In this document: in pieces, positions 58,002 to 64,000 of the stretch
How the letters are laid out: every line of letters begins with the position of its first letter
Position numbering within the stretch: position 1 is the first letter of the stretch
Source: Thiohalocapsa sp963698775
GTDB lineage: Bacteria; Pseudomonadota; Gammaproteobacteria; Chromatiales; Chromatiaceae
Direction of reading: 5' to 3'
Length of the DNA: 64,000 nucleotides
Assembly: GCA_963698775.1 (NCBI GenBank)
Contig: CAVOSE010000009.1
Span: 1 to 64,000 of the forward strand
Made by a program: the position numbers and the translations under genes
Notes under the pieces: generated by a model
What the model was told of the DNA's origin: nothing
The model's database searches: none
The model's input: the letters and a program-made list of their open reading frames with translations, nothing else

Positions 58002-59273
58002 ATGCCGGATTCCAGTCCGCGTTTCGTCAGTCGTCTCACCCGCAACACGTTGGCGCTGATCCTTGCCGGCGGGCGCGGCTCGCGCCTGCAGAATCTCACC
58101 CAATGGCGCTCGAAGCCGGCGGTGCCGTTCGGCGGCAAGTTCCGCATCGTGGACTTTCCGCTGTCCAACTGCATCAATTCCGGTATTCGCCGCATCGGCG
58201 TATTGACCCAGTACAAGGCCCATTCGCTGATCCTGCATATTCAAAAGGGCTGGGGGTTCCTGCGCGGAGAGTTCGGCGAATTCGTCGAGCTGTGGCCAGC
58301 GCAGCAGCGGGTGGTGGAGAGCGCCTGGTACGCCGGCACCGCCGATGCCGTGTTTCAGAACCTGGACATCATCCGCAACCACGATCCGGAATATGTGCTC
58401 ATCCTCGCCGGTGATCACATCTACAAGATGGACTATGGCACGATGATCGCGCGCCATGTGGAAACCGGCGCCGACATGACCGTCGGCTGCCTTGAAGTCG
58501 AGCTAGAACGCGCGCGCGAATTCGGCGTCATGGCCGTCGACGAGGACGGACGCGTGCGCAGCTTTTCGGAAAAGCCCGCCGTGCCGCCCGCCATCCCAGG
58601 CCGCCCGGACGCCGCGCTGGCATCCATGGGTATCTATGTATTCAATCGCGATTTTCTCTTCGAGCAACTCATCAAAGATGCCGACTCCAGCGGCTCAAGC
58701 CATGATTTTGGCAAGGACATCATCCCAGCCGCCATCGGCCGTTACCGGGTCATGGCTTATCCGTTCCGCGACGCGAAGAGCGGCGAGCAGGCCTATTGGC
58801 GGGACGTCGGCACGCTGGATGCGTTTTGGGAGGCGAACCTGGAACTCATCGGCGTAACACCGCCGCTAAGTCTGTACGACGATACCTGGCCCATCTGGAC
58901 CTATCAGGAGCAGTTGCCCCCGGCCAAGTTCGTCTTCGACAAGGACGACCGGCGCGGTATGGCCGTGGACTCGATGGTGTCCGGCGGCTGCATCATCTCG
59001 GGCTCGGTCGTGCGGCACTCGTTATTGTTCTCCAGTGTGCGCATCAACTCGTATTCTTACGTCGAGGACTCCGTCGTGCTGCCGAACGTCGAGATCGGCC
59101 GCAACTGCCGCGTCCGTCGCGCCGTGATCGATCGTTGGTGCAAGCTCGCGAAGGGCACAGAGATCGGCTTCGACCACGACGCGGATCGGGCGGCCGGCTT
59201 CTTCGTGACGGACAGCGGAATCACCCTGGTGACGCCCGACATGCTCGGGCAGCAGATCAATCGTCTGCGCTGA
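58002..59273 (+). CDS. glgC: Glucose-1-phosphate adenylyltransferase GlgC
   Basis: A 423-residue enzyme that makes ADP-glucose for glycogen synthesis. LALILAGGRGSRLQNLTQWR is the nucleotide-binding loop, and KPAVPFGGKFRIVDFPLSNC the catalytic and allosteric region. SGIRRIGVLTQYKAHSLILH and the left-handed beta-helix C-terminus (SGGCIISGSVVRHSLLFSSV) complete it. Full length. Followed by malQ. Confidence 0.94.
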   Translation: MPDSSPRFVSRLTRNTLALILAGGRGSRLQNLTQWRSKPAVPFGGKFRIVDFPLSNCINSGIRRIGVLTQYKAHSLILHIQKGWGFLRGEFGEFVELWPAQQRVVESAWYAGTADAVFQNLDIIRNHDPEYVLILAGDHIYKMDYGTMIARHVETGADMTVGCLEVELERAREFGVMAVDEDGRVRSFSEKPAVPPAIPGRPDAALASMGIYVFNRDFLFEQLIKDADSSGSSHDFGKDIIPAAIGRYRVMAYPFRDAKSGEQAYWRDVGTLDAFWEANLELIGVTPPLSLYDDTWPIWTYQEQLPPAKFVFDKDDRRGMAVDSMVSGGCIISGSVVRHSLLFSSVRINSYSYVEDSVVLPNVEIGRNCRVRRAVIDRWCKLAKGTEIGFDHDADRAAGFFVTDSGITLVTPDMLGQQINRLR

Positions 59274-59400
59274 TCCTTGCCGCGCTGCTACGGCCACATC
59301 GACCACCCGTTCAATCTCCCACCGGCAGTCTCATCGGCGACGACGGGCCTGACGGGCCCGCATATAGCGCTGTCAGCCCTTGCTTACGCGATACGTATCC

Positions 59401-60885
59401 ATGGATATCCACCCATCTTCCGAAGGCCTCGATCAGCGGCGTGCTGGCGTGCTGTTGCACCTGACCTCGCTGCCTGGTGCAGGGCCCTGTGGCGACCTCG
59501 GCTGGGAGGCGTTTAATTTCGTCAACTTCCTCGCTGACTCCGGAGTCTCGGTCTGGCAGATGCTCCCGGTGGGGCCGCCCCAGGCCAGTGACTCGCCCTA
59601 CCAGACCAGTTCGGCACACGCCGGCAGCGCACGGCTGATCGGGCTTGAGCCGCTGGTGCAGTCGGGTTGGCTCGGCACGGCGCCGGCCGGGGAGTATGCG
59701 CTGGCCGAAAAGCTGGCCGCGCTGCAACAGGCCCACCGCGGCTTTCATCGGATTGCCGGCGCTGCGGATCGCAGCGCCTTGGATGCCTTCGTCGCCGAGC
59801 AGGGCTATTGGCTGGACGACTATGCCCTGTTCCGCGCCTTGCACGAGGAGCGCAAGGCGCCCTGGTGGCAATGGCCGAAGGGCCTTCGTATCCGTGAGAG
59901 CAGGGCGCTGGGGCAGGCGCGCAAGCGGCTCGCGACGCAACTCGACTACATCCGTTGGGAGCAGTTCGTATTCTTTGGCCAGTGGGCGGCGCTGCGTGCC
60001 CATGCCAGCCAACGCGGCGTCCTGCTGTTCGGCGATATGCCCATTTTCGTCGCCCACGATAGCGCCGAGGTCTGGGCGCGGCCACAGGATTTCGATCTCA
60101 ACGACGATGGCACCACGCGCGTGGTCGCCGGCGTTCCGCCAGACTATTTCTCGGAGACCGGTCAGCGCTGGGGCAATCCGCTGTACCGCTGGGATCGGCT
60201 CGCAGCCAGCGACTATCGCTTCTGGATCGATCGCATCCGCACCCAGTTAGCGCTGTTCGACATCATCCGCATCGACCACTTTCGCGGCTTCGAGGCGTTT
60301 TGGGAGATCCCCGGCGACGAGCCGACCGCCATCAACGGTACCTGGGTGCCGGCGGGCGGCGATGCGTTGTTCGCGCGCCTCGAGCAGGAGTTCGGTCGGC
60401 TGCCGTTGGTGGCCGAGGACCTGGGCGTGATCACCGATGAGGTCACCGCACTGCGCCGCAAGTACCGCATGCCCGGTATGAAGATCCTGCAGTTCGCCTT
60501 CGGCGGCGGCGCCGACAATCCGTATCTACCCTATCGACACGGACGTGACGCGGTGGTCTACACCGGTACCCACGACAACGACACAACGCTGGGTTGGTAC
60601 CAATCCCTCGGCGAGGATGAGCGCGACCAGGTCGACGACTATCTGGGCCGATCCAGCGAGCCGATGCCCTGGCCCATGATCCGCTGCGCATTGGGCTCGC
60701 GCGCCAACCTCGCCATCGTCCCCATGCAGGATCTGCTCGGCCTCGACGGCGCGCACCGCATGAACGTGCCCGGCGTCGCCGACGGCAACTGGCGCTGGCG
60801 GTTCGATTGGGCGCAGGTGGGCGCCGAACTGCCGAATCGCCTGACCCATCTGGTGAAACTGTACGGCCGTGCCGAGCAGCCGTAA
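59401..60885 (+). CDS. malQ: 4-alpha-glucanotransferase MalQ
   Basis: A 494-residue amylomaltase (GH77). RAGVLLHLTSLPGAGPCGDL is the opening motif; DIIRIDHFRGFEAFWEIP has the nucleophile Asp; PLVAEDLGVITDEVTAL the acid Glu; VYTGTHDNDTTLGWYQS the third acidic residue. It rearranges linear maltodextrins during glycogen turnover. The ATG at 59401 was preferred over 59380 because it sits closer to the conserved N-terminus. Ribosome site weak. Confidence 0.92.
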   Translation: MDIHPSSEGLDQRRAGVLLHLTSLPGAGPCGDLGWEAFNFVNFLADSGVSVWQMLPVGPPQASDSPYQTSSAHAGSARLIGLEPLVQSGWLGTAPAGEYALAEKLAALQQAHRGFHRIAGAADRSALDAFVAEQGYWLDDYALFRALHEERKAPWWQWPKGLRIRESRALGQARKRLATQLDYIRWEQFVFFGQWAALRAHASQRGVLLFGDMPIFVAHDSAEVWARPQDFDLNDDGTTRVVAGVPPDYFSETGQRWGNPLYRWDRLAASDYRFWIDRIRTQLALFDIIRIDHFRGFEAFWEIPGDEPTAINGTWVPAGGDALFARLEQEFGRLPLVAEDLGVITDEVTALRRKYRMPGMKILQFAFGGGADNPYLPYRHGRDAVVYTGTHDNDTTLGWYQSLGEDERDQVDDYLGRSSEPMPWPMIRCALGSRANLAIVPMQDLLGLDGAHRMNVPGVADGNWRWRFDWAQVGAELPNRLTHLVKLYGRAEQP

Positions 60886-60975
60886 GTCGCAACAATAGAT
60901 TCTTAACGCCGCCATTGTCTTGTCATCAATGCTCGCTAGTCTACGGCGGTTTATCCGCTACAGAGAGCGAGCACG

Positions 60976-61315
60976 CATGGCACCGCAGCGACCCGCCAGG
61001 GCAGTCATGCGGAACGTCTGGCGGGCTTCTACGGCCCCCAGGCCAAGCACTACGACGCCTTCCGCGAGCGCTTGTTGCAGGGGCGAGCGGAACTGATCGA
61101 ACAGCTAGCGGTGCCCGCCGGTGCGCGCGCCGCCATCGACAACGCTCTCGCCATGCTCCGGTCCGGCGGCCAGCTCGGGGTGGTCGATTTCTACGCCTCA
61201 CGACCTGATCCGCCGGCCGGGCTGGTTCGGCATGATGCCGTTACCCGCGCTTTCTGGCCCCGCATCCACGAAGTCCTGGCGAGGCTTCATCTCAGACCGA
61301 CGAGTCCTGATCATC
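60976..61315 (+). pseudogene. BtaB-like methyltransferase remnant
   Basis: AERLAGFYGPQAKHYDAFRE followed by RLLQGRAELIEQLAVPAGAR is the start of a BtaB-type SAM methyltransferase (betaine-lipid synthesis). It then jumps to AAIDNALAMLRSGGQLGVVD and FYASRPDPPAG, losing the SAM-binding core. The start is also out of frame by one base. A hexanucleotide hairpin interrupts the end (...LHLRPTSPDH). No btaA is nearby. A decayed gene. Confidence 0.6.
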
Positions 61316-61396
61316 GGTATCGGTATCGAAATCGCTATCGAAATCGAAACGAGTGGCAAGCGATCCCGATCCCGATTTCGATTTCGATTTCGATTT
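61312..61396. repeat. Solo hexanucleotide inverted repeat
   Basis: Left arm 61312-61350 (ATCGGTATCGGTATCGAAAT type), ten-base spacer, right arm 61361-61396 (CGATCCCGATCCCGATTTCG type). Same units as the arms around the four-helix-bundle gene at 27449-27974, but with no ORF inside. Possibly an empty or non-autonomous version. Confidence 0.6.
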
Positions 61397-61650
61397 GGAG
61401 GGGGCTTGATCGTGCTGCACTGCCAAGATTCGATGCATTTGCAACGATCCCGCCAGCTCAAGAATTTCTAGAGTCGGCGAGAAGTCGTTACTATCCGCCC
61501 TGTCAGTCCCAATCTGCGTCCCCATCTAAGGGTGCCGGCTTTAGAAAGCGTGCGGTTTTGGCCCTTCCGTGACCGGCCATCACCGTGCACCGCAACCATT
61601 GCAGCGTCGATCGAGGCCGGCGTTGCCGAAAGCAGTACGACGAGAGCGCC
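61397..61650. other. Intergenic region, nothing recognised
   Basis: Between the hairpin and egtB. Open frames here have no family resemblance. The egtB promoter should lie in this stretch. Confidence 0.3.
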
Positions 61651-63015
61651 ATGCCATCAGCCCCCCGTTATGTTTCGCCGCGATCCGAATCCGCATCCAT
61701 AGGCACCTCCGGCGTCAACGCCGACCGGCAATCCGAACCGACAGCCGGCGCCGAACGCGCTGACCTGATCGCCGACTACCGGCGTGTCCGTGCGCTCAGC
61801 GAGCAGCTATGCGAGCCGCTAGCGGTGGAGGATTACATGCTGCAGACGCGCGTCGAGACCAGTCCGCCCAAATGGCACCTGGCGCATGTGTCCTGGTTTT
61901 ACGAGACCTTTTTGCTCAAGCCCTACCTGCCTGGTTATCGGGTCTTTCATGCGCGTTTCGACTATCTGTTCAACTCTTACTACGAACAGACCGGGGCCGG
62001 CTATTGGCCTCGCCCGGAACGCGGGCTGCTGTCGCGCCCTACTGTGGCGGAGGTCTACGCCTATCGCCGGCACGTGGACGAGGCGATGGAGCGATTGATC
62101 GACGTCGCATCCGAGGCAGATTGGCCAGTGATCGCGGGGCGTTTGGCCATCGGCCTAAACCACGAACAGCAGCACCAGGAGCTGTTGGTCACGGATATCA
62201 AGTTCAATCTTGCCTACAACCCGCTCTGTCCGGCCTATCGCCCGGATTTGCCTGTGAATGACACCACTGAACCGGCGCGCTTGGATTATGCCCGTTTCGA
62301 CGGTGGCATCGTGCACATTGGCGCCGGGGACCTGGCCTTCGGTTACGACAACGAGTATCCGCGGCACCGCGCCTTGCTGGAACCCTATCGACTTGCGAAC
62401 CGACTGGTCACCAACGGCGAATACCTGGCGTTTGTCGACGACGGTGGCTATCGCAACCCGGCGCTGTGGCTGTCGGACGGGTGGGGCCGCATCCAGCACG
62501 ACGGCTGGCAAGCGCCGTTGTACTGGCGACGCGTCGATGGCGCCTGGCACGAGCTGACGCTGGCCGGACTCCGGCCGCTGAACCCGGCCGAGCCGGTCTG
62601 TCACGTCAGTTACTTCGAGGCCGACGCCTTCGCCCGCTGGGCCGACAGGCGGCTGCCTACCGAGGCGGAATGGGAGCATGCAGCGGCGGATCGACCCGTG
62701 GTCGGCAACTTCGTTGACGACGCCCGCCTGCATCCGGCCCCGGTGCCGGCGTCGGCCGCCGCGGACCAGCTGCAGCAGCTGTTCGGCGACTGTTGGGAAT
62801 GGACCGCGTCCGCTTATCTTCCCTATCCGGGCTATCGCGCCGCCAAAGGCGCGCTGGGCGAGTACAACGGCAAGTTCATGAACGGCCAAATGGTGCTGCG
62901 CGGCGGCTCTTGCGCCACGTCCCGCGACCACGCTCGGGCCAGCTACCGAAATTTTTTCTACCCCCACGAACGTTGGCAGTTCAAGGGCATCAGGCTTGCA
63001 GAGGACGACAGATGA
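61651..63015 (+). CDS. egtB: Ergothioneine biosynthesis sulfoxide synthase EgtB
   Basis: A 454-residue iron enzyme. The N-terminal DinB-like domain has the three-His site ending in LNHEQQHQELLVTD; the first His is in KWHLAHVSW. The C-terminal formylglycine-generating-enzyme-like domain shows NRLVTNGEYLAFVDDGGY, RLPTEAEWEHAA and VLRGGSCATSRDHARASYRN. It joins trimethylhistidine with a thiol, oxidatively. The ATG at 61651 was chosen; an in-frame ATG at 61585 adds 22 atypical residues. Its stop overlaps the egtD start. Confidence 0.92.
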   Translation: MPSAPRYVSPRSESASIGTSGVNADRQSEPTAGAERADLIADYRRVRALSEQLCEPLAVEDYMLQTRVETSPPKWHLAHVSWFYETFLLKPYLPGYRVFHARFDYLFNSYYEQTGAGYWPRPERGLLSRPTVAEVYAYRRHVDEAMERLIDVASEADWPVIAGRLAIGLNHEQQHQELLVTDIKFNLAYNPLCPAYRPDLPVNDTTEPARLDYARFDGGIVHIGAGDLAFGYDNEYPRHRALLEPYRLANRLVTNGEYLAFVDDGGYRNPALWLSDGWGRIQHDGWQAPLYWRRVDGAWHELTLAGLRPLNPAEPVCHVSYFEADAFARWADRRLPTEAEWEHAAADRPVVGNFVDDARLHPAPVPASAAADQLQQLFGDCWEWTASAYLPYPGYRAAKGALGEYNGKFMNGQMVLRGGSCATSRDHARASYRNFFYPHERWQFKGIRLAEDDR

Positions 63016-64000
63016 TGAATGCCGCCGCGAGACTTCCCACTGAGTCCATCAGTGATCAGCGCTGTGACGGGCAGATCGATGGGGTCCATTTTCACGATCT
63101 GCATCCGGCCCGCGCGGACATGCGCTCGGAGGTGCTGGCCGGGCTGGCGCTGCAGCAAAAGCGGATCGCGCCGAAATTCTTCTACGACGCCGCGGGTTCG
63201 CGCCTGTTCGACGCTATCTGTGAGTTGCCCGAGTACTATCCGACTCGCACCGAAATCGGCATCTTGCGGCAACACGGGGCCAGTATGGCGCGGCGGCTTG
63301 GGCGCGACGCGTTGCTGGTCGAGTTGGGCAGCGGCAGCAGCCTGAAGATTCGCGTGCTGCTGGAGGCGCTGCGGCCGGCGGTCTACATGCCAGTGGACAT
63401 CTCCCGCGAGCACTTGCTGGACTCCGCCCATGCCCTGGCGCTGACCTTCCCGGAGCTGCAGGTGCATGCGGTCTGCGCCGACTACTCGGTCCCCTTCGAC
63501 TTACCGGTGGACCTGCACGATCACCCGCGGGCGGCCTTTTTCCCAGGCTCGTCGGTGGGCAACTTCGAACCCGTCGACGCGGAGCGGTTTCTCCGTCGTG
63601 TCGGCGACATGCTCGGTCGGGGAGGACGCCTGCTGGTTGGTGTCGATCTGGTCAAGGACCAAGCGGTGCTCAATGCCGCCTACAACGATGCGGCTGGTAC
63701 CACCGCGGCCTTCAACCTGAACCTGCTGCGGCGCATCAACCGTGAACTAGACGGCAACTTCGACCTGAGCGCCTTCCGCCACGACGCCTTTTTCAACGCC
63801 GAACTGAGCCGGATCGAAATGCACCTGATCAGCACGCGCGATCAGCAGGTGCGGGTCGGCGGCCAGGCATTCGGTTTCCGGGAAGGCGAATCCATCCACA
63901 CCGAATGCTCGTACAAGTATCACGTCGAAGGCTTCCATGCGCTTGCGCGGCGCGCGGGCTTTGAGCCGGAGCAGGTCTGGACGGATCCCGATGCCTTGTT
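63012..64000 (+). CDS. egtD: L-histidine N-alpha-methyltransferase EgtD (cut by window end)
   Basis: 329 residues are visible and no stop is reached before the window ends. RIAPKFFYDAAGSRLFDAIC and ELPEYYPTRTEIGIL are the family opening. LLVELGSGSSLKIRVLL is the SAM-binding loop, MPVDISREHLLDSA and FFPGSSVGNFEP bind SAM and substrate, and ECSYKYHVEGFHALARRAGF is the C-terminal motif. It trimethylates histidine to hercynine, the EgtB substrate. ATG overlaps the egtB stop (ATGATGA), so the genes are coupled. Confidence 0.92.
   Translation, partial: MMNAAARLPTESISDQRCDGQIDGVHFHDLHPARADMRSEVLAGLALQQKRIAPKFFYDAAGSRLFDAICELPEYYPTRTEIGILRQHGASMARRLGRDALLVELGSGSSLKIRVLLEALRPAVYMPVDISREHLLDSAHALALTFPELQVHAVCADYSVPFDLPVDLHDHPRAAFFPGSSVGNFEPVDAERFLRRVGDMLGRGGRLLVGVDLVKDQAVLNAAYNDAAGTTAAFNLNLLRRINRELDGNFDLSAFRHDAFFNAELSRIEMHLISTRDQQVRVGGQAFGFREGESIHTECSYKYHVEGFHALARRAGFEPEQVWTDPDAL

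Overview
The window looks like a chromosomal segment of a GC-rich gammaproteobacterium, most likely a purple sulfur bacterium (Chromatiaceae-like). This is an inference. It rests on a bidirectional NAD-linked [NiFe]-hydrogenase operon (hoxEFUYHW), a Gly/Trp/Tyr-rich secreted protein resembling sulfur-globule envelope proteins, a membrane-anchored octaheme cytochrome, glycogen genes and ergothioneine genes. No rRNA, tRNA or CRISPR array was found. Layout: 0.3-8 kb is an efflux locus (RND pump, DUF2955/HlyD pair, small K+ channel). 8.5-20.3 kb holds a rhodanese, an AraC regulator, nnrS behind an FNR/Dnr-like box, an exported ATP-dependent DNA ligase, a YgiQ-type radical SAM protein, an ene-reductase and a 2OG-Fe(II) oxygenase. 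20.4-30.2 kb is the hydrogenase region. 30.5-35.8 kb carries pssA, octaheme cytochrome plus cytochrome b, arfB and a HAD phosphatase. 35.8-43.6 kb is a sedentary chromosomal integron. 43.7-45.2 kb holds toxin-antitoxin genes and relics. 45.4-50.7 kb is a second RND pump with its TetR regulator. 51-61 kb carries PBP1A, dacB, glgB, glgC and malQ. 61.6-64 kb is egtB-egtD, cut by the window end.

The hydrogenase operon reads on the minus strand as hoxE-F-(insert)-U-Y-(secreted protein)-H-W. It has been invaded twice. An intervening-sequence-like element, with a four-helix-bundle ORF between long inverted hexanucleotide repeats, sits between hoxF and hoxU. The 3' end of hoxH plus all of hoxW is also duplicated about 2.2 kb downstream.

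The integron is the most unusual part. At least eight attC-like imperfect palindromes alternate with small minus-strand cassettes, mostly toxin-antitoxin pairs (HicBA, DUF4258/YgiT, DUF4258/DUF2283, PIN/antitoxin, RelE/Phd-like), plus cassettes with no recognisable ORF. The plus-strand integron integrase has lost its catalytic middle. A group II intron with a textbook domain V and VI but an internally deleted reverse transcriptase lies inside the array, next to a MITE-like element. The array therefore looks immobilised.

Two warnings. First, about a dozen otherwise well-preserved genes carry single-base frameshifts, mostly one extra base. They may be sequencing errors or real decay, and I cannot tell which. 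Second, several dispersed repeats recur (REP-like hairpins, hexanucleotide hairpins, and palindromes shaped like tyrosine-recombinase core sites followed by a shared ~140-bp sequence), pointing to non-autonomous mobile DNA.
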